Positions 1 to 9,046 of a stretch of DNA of 64,000 bases are shown here, one piece after another. The translations under genes were made by a program, and so were the position numbers. Numbering within the stretch: the first letter of the stretch is position 1; every line of letters begins with the position of its first letter. The notes beneath the pieces were generated by a model that was not told where the DNA came from, did no database searches, and was given only the letters and a program-made list of their open reading frames with translations. Source of the stretch: Chitinophaga sp. HK235 (GTDB taxonomy: Bacteria > Bacteroidota > Bacteroidia > Chitinophagales > Chitinophagaceae); assembly GCF_018255755.1 (NCBI RefSeq), contig NZ_CP073766.1, forward strand, positions 1,798,001-1,862,000, written 5' to 3'.

Positions 1-451
1 ACGCTTTACCAGCAACATTAAAACGAGATTAAAACAAACTTAAATTCCGCTTAAATTAAACAGCAACATAGTTCGGACTACTGCTATTCCACTACTGGAA
101 AAAATGAGTGCACGTTTTTAAAATATTTTTTTCAATTAACAGAAAGCTGTAATATTGGCAAGCAGTCACAATATAATTCCAAACGTCGAGCCATAATCTC
201 TTAGCAAATCTGAATAACCCACATAAAAATTTAGAGCACTGGAAAGCCCTTTCTATTCATTAACCCGGCCTCAGAGGATACATATACGGCAATCATAAGG
301 ATGGCCTTATTTGTTGGCGAGTAACCCAAGCTTTCCTTTTTTATTTTACGTATAAACTTCAACGTTAGCTATCAAAATAGCTATAGTATAACGTATTTTT
401 TCATGCAGGCACTATAACAATCTGAAAATCTAACATCCAAAATCGCAACCA
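1..451. other. AT-rich intergenic stretch, no gene seen
   Basis: This stretch is AT-rich with frequent stops in all frames and holds no convincing coding region. It is the 5' flank of the M57 lipoprotein gene, so the promoter for that gene should lie here, but I could not find a convincing Bacteroidota -33/-7 pair. No repeat, hairpin or RNA gene was recognised. Confidence 0.6.
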
Positions 452-1276
452 ATGAAAAATCAAGCACTTCTGTTTCTGATCTGTCTCGTGACAGCATCGT
501 TCATTACTTCATGCCGGAAAGACAACAAACAAGACAACAACGAAAAAGCCGCCATCTCCAATGATGTACTGGCACAGATCAAGGCTAAAGGATTCAGTAC
601 GCAGCACGTACACCCCGTAAATGGAGGTTATTTGGTAGAAGGAGATATCTTCCTTAGCACCAGTGATCTCAGCAAAAAAGCAACCCATAATAAAGTAAGA
701 GTTGCCAAATCCGAACAGTATTCTACCAACAACCTGGTAAGTGCACTTCCCCGTACAATCACCGTAAGGGTGGTTAGTCTCGGAAGCGCCTTTGTACAGG
801 GCACAGACCTGGCTATCCAGCGTTACAACGCATTAAACCTTCGTATCAAATTCCGCCGTATTACCAGCGGCACTGCAGACATTACCATCCAGGGCTTCAA
901 TGAAGGGCCCAGCGGCGGTTATATCACCCTGGGATCATCCGGTTTCCCTACAGATTTCGGAGACCCTTTCAATCTGATACAGATGAACACCAATCCTTAC
1001 GCATATGGCAGCAACCCCAATGTTCAGTATGTAGGTTCTGTTCTTCAGCATGAAATAGGCCACTGCATTGGTATGCGCCATACCGACTATATGGACCGTT
1101 CTTATAGCTGCGGTGGTGATCCGGTAGACGAAGGTGATGGTGGCGTAGGCGCTGTGTATATCCCAGGCACACCCAGCGATCCTGATGCAGACTCCTGGAT
1201 GCTGTCCTGCTCCAATGGTGGCAACCGTACCTTTAATTACAATGACATCATTGCATTAAACTACCTCTATCAATAA
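452..1276 (+). CDS. M57-family (HEIGH) zinc metallopeptidase lipoprotein
   Basis: The product is probably a surface or periplasmic zinc protease. It starts with a lipoprotein signal (hydrophobic stretch ending in TSC, Cys about residue 21), followed by a Lys/Asp/Asn-rich linker. The catalytic motif HEIGH is followed by CIGMRH, giving H200, E201, H204 and H210 as zinc ligands and general base. This is the metzincin-like signature of the 'dual-action HEIGH' M57 family, and the 274-aa length fits that family. A conserved Tyr/Asp/Cys-rich segment follows the motif. The gene stands alone and the next gene is convergent, with a hairpin between them. Family assignment is from the motif; substrate is unknown. 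Confidence 0.85.
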   Translation: MKNQALLFLICLVTASFITSCRKDNKQDNNEKAAISNDVLAQIKAKGFSTQHVHPVNGGYLVEGDIFLSTSDLSKKATHNKVRVAKSEQYSTNNLVSALPRTITVRVVSLGSAFVQGTDLAIQRYNALNLRIKFRRITSGTADITIQGFNEGPSGGYITLGSSGFPTDFGDPFNLIQMNTNPYAYGSNPNVQYVGSVLQHEIGHCIGMRHTDYMDRSYSCGGDPVDEGDGGVGAVYIPGTPSDPDADSWMLSCSNGGNRTFNYNDIIALNYLYQ

Positions 1277-1303
1277 ACTCCGCAGGCATGCATGAAAAAA
1301 AAG

Positions 1304-1340
1304 AAAGGTTACACCGCCTTATTGGGCCGGTGTAACCTTT
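1304..1340 (-). terminator. Intrinsic terminator overlapping the 3' end of the DUF4267 gene
   Basis: A perfect 13-bp inverted repeat (1304-1316 and 1328-1340, AAAGGTTACACCG and its complement) is followed, on the minus strand, by a run of eight T. One arm encodes the last codons of the DUF4267 gene and the stop codon lies in the loop. In the plus direction there is only a short T run, so it may stop the M57 transcript only weakly. Confidence 0.8.
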
Positions 1341-1738
1341 TGCATGGATGATCTCTTTGTGGTGTACAGATAGTAAGGCCCTACCGTCAGGCAGATCAGC
1401 ACAGCTGTCAGATGAGGATACAGATGACTGCTCTGGTGATGGGCATCATTTAATACAATCAGAAAATCAGTGATGGGGATAATACCCATACATAACATCA
1501 ACCAACCCAGACTTCTGAATTCCTTGTTCAGCAATAGTGCCAGGATAAGTATGCCGGTTGCCATATCACGGATACCTTTGATATAACAAAAAGCAAAGTT
1601 GCTACTGAGTCCTGTCTGAATGCCGAAGCCGGCCTCTGCACGAAGCGGTGTAAGGAAGAAACGTACTCCGATAAAGATCAGCAGTAATCCTGTGGCCAAG
1701 GAGGCGATGTAGGCGGTTTTTTGTGACATTGTTTTCAT
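1319..1738 (-). CDS. DUF4267-type small membrane protein
   Basis: A 139-aa protein with about four hydrophobic segments, beginning SQKTAYIASLATGLLLIFIG and carrying an FFLTP motif, resembling the DUF4267 family of unknown function. I chose the ATG at 1738; upstream in-frame starts read into a stretch with no hydrophobic or conserved character. It follows a Crp/Fnr regulator on the same strand with about 80 bp between them, so the two are likely co-transcribed and the regulator may act on this gene. The stop codon lies inside the terminator loop. Confidence 0.7.
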   Translation of the reverse strand: MKTMSQKTAYIASLATGLLLIFIGVRFFLTPLRAEAGFGIQTGLSSNFAFCYIKGIRDMATGILILALLLNKEFRSLGWLMLCMGIIPITDFLIVLNDAHHQSSHLYPHLTAVLICLTVGPYYLYTTKRSSMQKVTPAQ

Positions 1739-1817
1739 GGCTTTATGTGTTTTTATCTGATGACAACACAAAGCTAAAAAGCCGCTGGCGCCTGTTCATT
1801 CACCCAGGTTAATAAAT

Positions 1818-2393
1818 TTATCTGGCTAGTCTTTTTCTGATCCGGCTGAGCGATGGCGGTTTTACGCCCACATAGGAAGATATATAGTATTGAGGCAGCC
1901 TTGGCACCAGGTCTGCATAGCTATCCAGGAACTGCAGATAACGTTGTTCCGGTTGTTCGCTGTACATAGAACGGACCTTGTGGATGGCCAATACATACAG
2001 GTATTCACAGATCAGGCGGCCAAACTTCTGCCCTTCTGCTACATGTGTATATAACTGTTGAAGATCATCATAGGATATACAAAGAATGGTGCATGGCTCA
2101 ATACACTGAATGCTACTGGACGATGGGGAGTGGTCCAGAAAACTGGCGTAATTACAGGTATATTCCAATTCCTTATTGAAGTCCACTGTCAGGTCTTCCC
2201 CATCTTCCTTCGTCACAAAATATCTTACCAACCCTTTCTCAATAAATCCTACTTCGCGACATACCTGTCCTTCCCGCAGGAAAAAATCACCTTTGTTATA
2301 GTTACGGGGAATGAATCTTGCAGAAATCCATTCTTTTTCCTCTTCTGACAGTCGTATAAAATAGGATATGTTGTCAATCAGTTGTTGGTTCAT
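1818..2393 (-). CDS. Crp/Fnr-family transcriptional regulator
   Basis: A 191-aa cytoplasmic regulator. Residues about 20-120 form a cyclic-nucleotide-binding-type beta barrel (pattern KGDFFLREGQVCREVGFIEKG followed by VRYF). The C-terminus has a short helix-turn-helix (SSYVGVKPPSLSRIRKRL). This is the short Bacteroidota form, in which the effector site is often degenerate, so cAMP binding cannot be assumed. It precedes the DUF4267 gene on the same strand. Target genes are not shown by the sequence beyond that neighbour. Confidence 0.85.
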   Translation of the reverse strand: MNQQLIDNISYFIRLSEEEKEWISARFIPRNYNKGDFFLREGQVCREVGFIEKGLVRYFVTKEDGEDLTVDFNKELEYTCNYASFLDHSPSSSSIQCIEPCTILCISYDDLQQLYTHVAEGQKFGRLICEYLYVLAIHKVRSMYSEQPEQRYLQFLDSYADLVPRLPQYYISSYVGVKPPSLSRIRKRLAR

Positions 2394-2651
2394 TTGCAGT
2401 GTTTAAAAGAGTTTCGCGGGATAAACGGTATTCCGGAACCAATATCCCGGCAGCTAAAATAAGATAAATCAGCATTGACTAAAAATGTCGTTTTCATACT
2501 ATCTGAAAATGCGCCTGTCAGCTAATTTTGTAAAAGCATATAAAATAATTGTCTGACTGTAGCATTTTTGAAATCCACCGTTTTGGTAGTGATTGTCTGT
2601 CGATTCCACCATGCCTTATTTTATTGTTTCACCCACTAAACCCAGTTTTCC

Positions 2652-3851
2652 ATGAGAATCAGTTTTATTACACGCACCTGTGCGCTACTGATGTTTGTTT
2701 TCCTGTCCTGCAAGAAGGATGCAGCTATCAAAGAAAATGAACCAGCAGAAAAAGACAACGCTGTCAAAGTCGTAGATGGCGTACTGCACTTTTCCGACTA
2801 TCAGGTCTATGTACAGACCATGTTATCCATTAATTCGATGTCAGCAGAGCAAAGGACTGCCTGGGAAAAACAGGTAGGATTCACGTCTCTGAGATCGGTG
2901 TACGACAAGTTCAACAAAGAACTGGACCAAATGGAAGCCATCCGCGACAAAGACGGCTTCTTTGCAGTGAAGAAAAAATATGAAAACGTTGCAGTATGGA
3001 ACAATACCGGCACCTCTTATGAGATTAACTGCAGAGGTATTCTTGAAGCTGGTATCGTAAATGCAGATGGTATGGTACAGGTAGGTGATCAGCAGATGCA
3101 CTACAGCCGTAATATGATCACAGCATCTTCCACAAATGCCCAGGCTGGCAGCAACGCCAGAAAAGATAAAGACCTGGTTATATGGACACGGCAAAACAAT
3201 CAGCCTCTTTCGGCAGGAATGAGAACTGATCAGCAATCCGCCTATATTGCCTATGGTCAGAATCCCGCAGCCAATCAGCTTTATATGGGAGAAGGCGGTA
3301 TAAAAAGCGCTCCTCCGATAGAACCTGGTGTGGAAGCAGAAGGATATGCTCAGGTAAAGATCTATAACCTTTTATGGAATGGACAAAACAGAGGTTTTTG
3401 TACCCTACGCTACTTTGCTTACCACAGAAACTGGCTCGGTATTATGCGGCAGGTACAAACGATCAGCAGCGGATTCCGGGCGCCAGAGCACTATATTACA
3501 CTTAGCAATGAAGGAGACAGAGTATTTTATAGTGGCGGTACATTCAATAATCCTGACGCATGGCATAAAGGCCCGAACTGGAACGAGGGATTCTCCGATG
3601 AACATGAAGTGGTATTTATTGCATCGGCCGAGCTGAAAAATAACCCAGCCACCATAAGTTTTATTCCTCCCTACCTGAATAATCAGCTTGCCAACGCAGA
3701 CATTTCGGTAACAGAAAACGGCACTGCCAACAATTACTGGAAACGATATGTACCATTTGGATATCTCGGAATACCGCTCCGTGTTAAGATCCACAGTATA
3801 GGCACCCCCCCAAATGCCAAAACACATACTTTTATAATTGAGTTTAACTAG
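2652..3851 (+). CDS. Lipoprotein of unknown function
   Basis: A 399-aa protein with a lipoprotein signal: a basic start, a hydrophobic core and FLSC with the Cys at about residue 20, followed by a charged linker. The rest is a mixed alpha/beta secreted domain that I do not recognise. It has no obvious catalytic motif, repeats or later membrane segment. The ATG is the natural start because it opens the signal peptide. A possible Bacteroidota -7 element (TAATTTTG at 2523-2530) lies about 120 bp upstream, but no -33 partner is visible. The gene is monocistronic, ending in a strong hairpin terminator. Function unknown. Confidence 0.65.
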   Translation: MRISFITRTCALLMFVFLSCKKDAAIKENEPAEKDNAVKVVDGVLHFSDYQVYVQTMLSINSMSAEQRTAWEKQVGFTSLRSVYDKFNKELDQMEAIRDKDGFFAVKKKYENVAVWNNTGTSYEINCRGILEAGIVNADGMVQVGDQQMHYSRNMITASSTNAQAGSNARKDKDLVIWTRQNNQPLSAGMRTDQQSAYIAYGQNPAANQLYMGEGGIKSAPPIEPGVEAEGYAQVKIYNLLWNGQNRGFCTLRYFAYHRNWLGIMRQVQTISSGFRAPEHYITLSNEGDRVFYSGGTFNNPDAWHKGPNWNEGFSDEHEVVFIASAELKNNPATISFIPPYLNNQLANADISVTENGTANNYWKRYVPFGYLGIPLRVKIHSIGTPPNAKTHTFIIEFN

Positions 3852-3867
3852 TAATAGTACAGCATAA

Positions 3868-3911
3868 CAGAAAGCCTTCAGATCTTTCCGGATTTGAAGG
3901 CTTTCTGCTTT
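3868..3911 (+). terminator. Intrinsic terminator after the unknown lipoprotein gene
   Basis: A perfect 13-bp stem (3868-3880 paired with 3895-3907) is closed by a 14-nt loop and followed by CTTTTC. It lies 17 bp after the stop codon of the upstream gene and insulates it from the oxidoreductase gene. Confidence 0.75.
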
Positions 3912-3956
3912 TCATAACACTGAGGAATAAAAAAACATTTTGTTTAAATTTAACCT

Positions 3957-5447
3957 ATGGAAAAAATCACTCCAAGGGATATACGTTATGCTGATCTTGT
4001 AGAAAAAAGATTCAACAAGCGCTTTACCGGAAAGCCGGAATATATCTATCTGCCCACCACTGTGCAGGAAGTAGTGGAAGCATTACAGGAAGCGGTGGAC
4101 AACAAGCGGCGGCCGGTGGTCCGTAGCGGCGGGCATTGTCTGGAAGGATTTGTAGCTGACCCTGCCGCTCAGGTACTTATTGATATGTCGCTGATGACCG
4201 ATATTTACTATGATGCGGAAAAAGCTGCTTTTGCTGTAGACGCAGGCGCTACCGTGGGTGAGATGTACCGCAGGCTGTTCCTGGGCTGGGGTGTTGTCCT
4301 ACCTGCCGGTGAATATCCTGGCATCGGTATGGGCGGGCATGTACTGGGCGGGGCTTTCGGGTTCCTTTGCCGGGAATATGGACTGGCTGCCGACTATCTG
4401 TATGCTGTAGAACTGGTAACTGTCGATGCTTCAGGAAAAGCACACCGTGTTATTGCTACGCGGGAAACCACAGACCCTCATCGTGAACTATGGTGGGCAC
4501 ATACCGGCGGCGGCGGTGGCAACTTTGGCATCGTAACCCGCTACTGGCTGCGTTCTCCGGATGCCACCGGATCTGATCCTTTTTCTGCACTGCCCAAAGC
4601 ACCGGCATCCATCACCACCTTCCGGGTGGGCTGGGACTGGAAGACCATTGATGAAGCAGCGTTTTCACGCCTCGCAAAAAATTTCGGGACCTGGTGTCAG
4701 CAGCACAGTGCCCCTGATTCTCCCTACAACCAGCTATTCAGCATACTCTTTCTGAATCACCGTAACATAGGCAGACTGGAGATAAAAGGAATTGCCACAG
4801 GCCCCAATGCCACCCGGCTCATAGAAGATCATCTGGCCGCCATCGCGGCCCCTGTTGGCCAGCCATATACACAGCAGATAGAGGAAAGCCCCTGGCTGCA
4901 TTTTGCACTCAATCCATTTCCCGAATTATTTCAGCCGGGCTTTGATAATGTACAGGCAAAAGTAAAAGATGCTTTCTTCCGCAAACCCCTCACCGACAGC
5001 CAGATTGCGACCTCCTATCAGTATCTCACGGCGGAAGCAGGTATAGGCGGAGCACTGGGCATGGCCACTTACGGAGGTAAAGTGAACACCATAGCACCGG
5101 ATGCCACCGCGTCGGCACAACGCGACGCTATCATGGACGTTGCCTGTAATACAGGCTGGATCAGCCCCGAAGGCGCATCCCCCAGCATGTCCTGGGTCCG
5201 CAATTTTTATAAAGACCTCTTTCCCGGCTCTGGTGGCGTACCTGTGCCCAACGAACAAACTGATGGTAGCATGATCAACCATCCGGATACAGACCTCGCC
5301 GATCCCGAATGGAACCAGTCTGGCATACCATGGCATACCCTCTACTACAAGGAAAATTATCCGCGGCTGCAGCAGGTGAAAGCTAAATGGGACCCGCTCA
5401 ACATATTCCATCATGCCCTGTCCATACAGGTTGATGATAAATTGTAA
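3957..5447 (+). CDS. FAD-dependent oxidoreductase, berberine-bridge (BBE) type
   Basis: A 496-aa flavoenzyme of the vanillyl-alcohol-oxidase/PCMH superfamily. The N-terminal FAD-binding domain shows VVRSGGHC, where the His sits at the usual flavinylation site of BBE-like enzymes, and GIGMGGHVLGGAFGFLCREYG. The C-terminus carries a BBE-like end with DPLNIFHH. There is no signal peptide, so it is probably cytoplasmic. Substrates of this class are sugars, alkaloids or other alcohols, and the sequence does not tell which. The RNA ligase gene starts 16 bp after its stop, so they are probably one transcript. A second covalent-flavin Cys could not be confirmed by eye. Confidence 0.85.
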   Translation: MEKITPRDIRYADLVEKRFNKRFTGKPEYIYLPTTVQEVVEALQEAVDNKRRPVVRSGGHCLEGFVADPAAQVLIDMSLMTDIYYDAEKAAFAVDAGATVGEMYRRLFLGWGVVLPAGEYPGIGMGGHVLGGAFGFLCREYGLAADYLYAVELVTVDASGKAHRVIATRETTDPHRELWWAHTGGGGGNFGIVTRYWLRSPDATGSDPFSALPKAPASITTFRVGWDWKTIDEAAFSRLAKNFGTWCQQHSAPDSPYNQLFSILFLNHRNIGRLEIKGIATGPNATRLIEDHLAAIAAPVGQPYTQQIEESPWLHFALNPFPELFQPGFDNVQAKVKDAFFRKPLTDSQIATSYQYLTAEAGIGGALGMATYGGKVNTIAPDATASAQRDAIMDVACNTGWISPEGASPSMSWVRNFYKDLFPGSGGVPVPNEQTDGSMINHPDTDLADPEWNQSGIPWHTLYYKENYPRLQQVKAKWDPLNIFHHALSIQVDDKL

Positions 5448-5463
5448 GAAGAATACGAGAGAT

Positions 5464-6498
5464 ATGAACAGGAATGCTGAATATGAGAAAATGCCCAAAA
5501 GCCTGAAAGGCCTTAACCTGTCTGAGAAAGATCTGAACAACCTCAACAAATTAAAGTGGGTAGTAACCGAAAAAATTCATGGCGCGAACTTCAGCTTTGT
5601 ATATGAAGACCGCAAATTGTTATTTGCTAAACGAAAAGATTACCTTTCCTGGAACGATGATTTTTTCGGGTTTCAGGCGGTGGCAGCTGAAATAGAAGAC
5701 AGGATGATCAGCCTGTTTGAACAATTAAAACAAGACATCCCCGCACACCGGTATATTATATATGGCGAATTATTCGGTGGGAAGTACCCTCATCCGGAAG
5801 TAGCGCCAGCCCCGCATGTCCAGGCCATTCAAACGGGTGTCTACTATAGCCCTTCCATCCGTTTCTGCGCTTTCGATATAGCCATCGAAACAGCCGGAGA
5901 GGATTCGAAGCAGTATCTCGACTATGATATGGCAGTAGCCTATTTCGAACGGTTCGGCATCTTTTACGCAAAAATATTATGCTGTGGTAAATGGAATGAG
6001 GCCTTAAACTTTGACCTCAGAATCGACTCCCGGATACCAGGCCAGCTACAGCTGCCCGAACTCACGCCCAATCTCATAGAAGGCGTGGTCATCAAGCCCT
6101 TAAGCCATTCCGGGCTAACGGGCCTGGCTATACGCCCAATCATCAAATTAAAGAATCCGGAGTTTGATGAAGAAAAGAAATTCCATGAGGCAGAGAAATG
6201 GTCCTTTATTCCCAACATCAGCTCCCGGTCGGAAGAACTTTCCTTCCTGGTGGATGAAATGAGCCACTATATTACTGAGAACCGGCTTAACAGCGCCTTG
6301 TCGAAGATCGGGCAGCTTGACATCCACAACGAAAAGCGGTTAACGGAGATAAAGAAGGAATTTCAGGAAGATATACTTGTTGATTTCAACGATGACCATG
6401 ACGATATTCTTTCTTATCTGGATGAGTCTAAAATCCGGTGGCTACGGGATCGCATGGAAGTCCGTATCGCTGAATTTATAGCCCGCTTGAACTCTTAG
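5464..6498 (+). CDS. Rnl2-type RNA ligase
   Basis: A 344-aa ATP-dependent RNA ligase of the T4 Rnl2/editing-ligase class. All nucleotidyltransferase motifs can be seen in order: motif I EKIHGAN with the AMP-accepting Lys at residue 37; motif III IYGELFGG at about 98-106; motif IIIa FCAFDIAI; motif IV EGVVIKPL; and motif V IIKLKNPEF. A helical C-terminal domain of about 100 residues follows, and length matches T4 Rnl2. The ATG at 5464 is chosen because it follows a purine-rich stretch; longer in-frame starts overlap the oxidoreductase gene. It probably seals nicks in RNA duplexes. No obvious RNA-repair partner such as Pnkp or RtcB lies beside it. Its stop codon overlaps the stop of the opposite gene. 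Confidence 0.88.
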   Translation: MNRNAEYEKMPKSLKGLNLSEKDLNNLNKLKWVVTEKIHGANFSFVYEDRKLLFAKRKDYLSWNDDFFGFQAVAAEIEDRMISLFEQLKQDIPAHRYIIYGELFGGKYPHPEVAPAPHVQAIQTGVYYSPSIRFCAFDIAIETAGEDSKQYLDYDMAVAYFERFGIFYAKILCCGKWNEALNFDLRIDSRIPGQLQLPELTPNLIEGVVIKPLSHSGLTGLAIRPIIKLKNPEFDEEKKFHEAEKWSFIPNISSRSEELSFLVDEMSHYITENRLNSALSKIGQLDIHNEKRLTEIKKEFQEDILVDFNDDHDDILSYLDESKIRWLRDRMEVRIAEFIARLNS

Positions 6499-8774
6499 TT
6501 CAGGGGAATACGCACCTCCACTGTTTTACCTGCATCCACTTTGATGTGAGACCATTTCAGAAATGCCGTATATGCCAGCGGAACGGAAGCCTGCCGGTTC
6601 GTTTCGGCCATCAGTGAAACAGAGGCGTCGTAGGGTGTTTGATTGGTTACGGCCAGCGTTATAGAAGATTTATCTTTTGAAATGATACGGGCAGTAACAT
6701 GATCAAAGACATATACTTCTCTTTTGTCTGTATTGACATAAATACCAGGAATTTCCAGCGCCATCAGCATACCTGCCGTTTCTGTCCAGGAATTGCGTGT
6801 ATTGATAAAATTGCCCACGCTCTCCTTCCCTTCTGCATCGCTGGGCTGTATACGCTCCATAGATGATCCGATGAGGTTATGGGTGGTCAGATGCCCGGGC
6901 ATGTTCACCGCTTCGGCATGTGCATGTTGAATATCCCGCAGGAGATCAGCATACCGCCTGTTGCCGGTGGCACGGAACAGTTTGAACAGTGCATCGCCGG
7001 AAGAAGTACAGATACCCGGCGCGGCGTGTTTGTTCTGGATACTGGCCCATACAGCACCAGCCATATGGCATTGCAGCTGGTCAATAGCGCTGCCGGATGG
7101 AAAAACAGGGTCATAGGAAAGCACCCACGTAGCGCAAAGCGCAGCCTGGGTTTCAGCCATCATCAACCAGCGTTGCTGTCCTGAATAATGATACATGGCC
7201 ATCAGTGACTCCAGAAACCCGAATGCCGATTCTGAATTGGCATCCTGTGAAATGTCCCCACAGTCACCGCCTGTGAGCCCCTGTCTTTCAACATCGCGGA
7301 GGTAATAAAAGGCGGACGCATCTTGTGCGATCTTCGTCCATTCTCTGACATGAAAGTAACGGGATGCCATCATCAGGCCTGCCGGCACAATGGCTCCCGC
7401 CGTGGAATTAAATACAGCTATCTCCCCTGTTTCGGGAGCAATATATTGTCCGAATTCACCATGCTTTTTCCAGGTAGCGGCAAAAGCCGTAGCCAGGCGT
7501 CTGGCCGCCTGCTCCCACTCCGGCCGTATGCTGGCCGCGTATCCCTGCGCTTTCAGCAACAAGAGATGTTTCATCAGCCAAAACAATACATCCCCGTTCT
7601 TCCTCACCATAGCCTGCGCCGCTGGAAAGGAAGGATGCATTTTTTCAGAACCCAGCTGTCCGCCGGCTGTAATGGCACCATAGAAATAACCGCTCTTTCC
7701 CTGCATAGCGTTTACTACGAAATCAAGTTCCGCAGCAACACGTTGCCGTTCCAGTGTATCGTTCAACGCCAGCATCGGATAGGTGTTGATCATACCGCTT
7801 ACCCATCCCAGCTGGAAGTCCTGATTGTTCTCCGGCTTATAATAAGCGCCTGCCTTCACTTGTATGAAGTTATTTCTGCAGATGTCTGAAGCGCATTGCA
7901 ACAGTTTACTCATAGGCAGTATGTTGCGGGGCTGGCCGGGGGCGCCCGGTTCCCCGCGCACCTGCATGAAACGACTTAACACAGCAGGAATACCATCTGC
8001 TTCAAATACATATATCCTGAAATGCAGTGTTACTTCATCACCGGCTTTCCAGTCGGGCGCATGGTCACCGCTGGGATGGAAGTCCCCGAAACCTGCTGCC
8101 AGTTTTCGTACTACCGGCGCTGTTATACCCATCGTACAGCTGTCCCTGCCGCTATTCTCTTCAATGATAAGACCACTGTTCCCTAAGCGCGTCTGCTGGG
8201 TGGTAAGCAGGATAAAGCCTTTCTTTTCGGAAGGCGAGAAAAAGCAGATAGCCGGCGTGGCGGCATTGCCTGTCTGTAATGAAATGAGCGAAGGCGCATT
8301 CATTTCTGTTGACAGGCGGGGATTGTTGGATATGGTGAGTGGTGTCTTCGGGTTGTAATACATATCCTCCGGATAGGAAGGATTGTAGCCGTTTCCGATC
8401 GCATGGTAACGGTTACCGTTGTACACGGAAGCGGGCACCATCACATAATTATGGGTGCTCCATTTACCGAACTCCAGCGATACGGCGATGGCACTTTGTG
8501 CAGCAGTGCCCTGTTCCAGCCTGCATACGGCCTGCACGTCTGTGGCGCCAGGTATGGCCGTGGCAGTTGTTTTCAGCCGCCAGCTGCCATCAACTGTCTG
8601 CGCCACATTATTGCGAAATGATTGCTCTGATACCAGGGTAGTACCGTTGAACTGCCGGATACTGAAGTGCAGCGTACCATGCAGCTTTTTAAGCAAGCTG
8701 TCCGCCGGAGCCTGTGCAAGCGCCGTCAGACCACAACACAGTAAACATAGTGGCAACAGATACCATCTTCTCAT
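6495..8774 (-). CDS. Exported (alpha/alpha)-barrel glycosidase-like protein
   Basis: A protein of about 759 aa with a signal peptide (hydrophobic core ending in ALAQA) that acts in the periplasm or outside. The first 280 residues look beta-rich. The middle 300 residues are helical with many Trp and aromatic-Gly pairs (for example QLGWVSGM, GYFYGAITAGGQLG and GDCGDISQDANSES), reminiscent of six-hairpin (alpha/alpha)6 glycosidases or lyases. A small beta domain ends it. I could not place it in a numbered GH family. The start at 8774 is chosen because it begins the signal peptide. It diverges from the AraC gene with about 270 bp between them and belongs by context to the sugar locus. Confidence 0.6.
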   Translation of the reverse strand: MRRWYLLPLCLLCCGLTALAQAPADSLLKKLHGTLHFSIRQFNGTTLVSEQSFRNNVAQTVDGSWRLKTTATAIPGATDVQAVCRLEQGTAAQSAIAVSLEFGKWSTHNYVMVPASVYNGNRYHAIGNGYNPSYPEDMYYNPKTPLTISNNPRLSTEMNAPSLISLQTGNAATPAICFFSPSEKKGFILLTTQQTRLGNSGLIIEENSGRDSCTMGITAPVVRKLAAGFGDFHPSGDHAPDWKAGDEVTLHFRIYVFEADGIPAVLSRFMQVRGEPGAPGQPRNILPMSKLLQCASDICRNNFIQVKAGAYYKPENNQDFQLGWVSGMINTYPMLALNDTLERQRVAAELDFVVNAMQGKSGYFYGAITAGGQLGSEKMHPSFPAAQAMVRKNGDVLFWLMKHLLLLKAQGYAASIRPEWEQAARRLATAFAATWKKHGEFGQYIAPETGEIAVFNSTAGAIVPAGLMMASRYFHVREWTKIAQDASAFYYLRDVERQGLTGGDCGDISQDANSESAFGFLESLMAMYHYSGQQRWLMMAETQAALCATWVLSYDPVFPSGSAIDQLQCHMAGAVWASIQNKHAAPGICTSSGDALFKLFRATGNRRYADLLRDIQHAHAEAVNMPGHLTTHNLIGSSMERIQPSDAEGKESVGNFINTRNSWTETAGMLMALEIPGIYVNTDKREVYVFDHVTARIISKDKSSITLAVTNQTPYDASVSLMAETNRQASVPLAYTAFLKWSHIKVDAGKTVEVRIPLN

Positions 8775-8876
8775 TGTTCTTATCAATTTTTTTTCGTTTA
8801 TACCCTGGCAGGTCATCGTCACACCGGATAGTACCGGAGAGCCATATCGTGGAATTTATAATATGCTATTATCAGT

Positions 8877-8899
8877 ATTTTACCATACCGGTGTAAAAT
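8877..8899. promoter_or_regulatory. Inverted repeat in the AraC/glycosidase-like divergent region
   Basis: Two 7-bp arms (ATTTTAC at 8877-8883 and GTAAAAT at 8893-8899) face each other across 9 bp, between the divergent starts at 8774 and 9047. It could be an operator for the adjacent AraC protein or another regulator. The arms are short and AT-rich, so chance is possible. Confidence 0.3.
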
Positions 8900-9046
8900 T
8901 CGTATTCATGCGATAGGCATACAAGCCCTTAATTGACCAATATCGGTGCTTTTTTTGCCGCATAGCAAGAGAACAACAGGATGATAAACAAATGCTAAAT
9001 GTTGCTAAATATTTATACTTTTAGTACCGAAAGATGCCAATTTAAT

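Noticed and set aside
7323..7889. A 188-codon plus-strand ORF opposite the glycosidase-like gene
   Set aside because: It is a mirror frame of a well-formed secreted protein, with Cys/His/Arg-rich unnatural sequence and no start context.
8399..8916. Plus-strand ORFs opposite the start of the glycosidase-like gene
   Set aside because: They overlap one another in different frames and lack protein-like composition.
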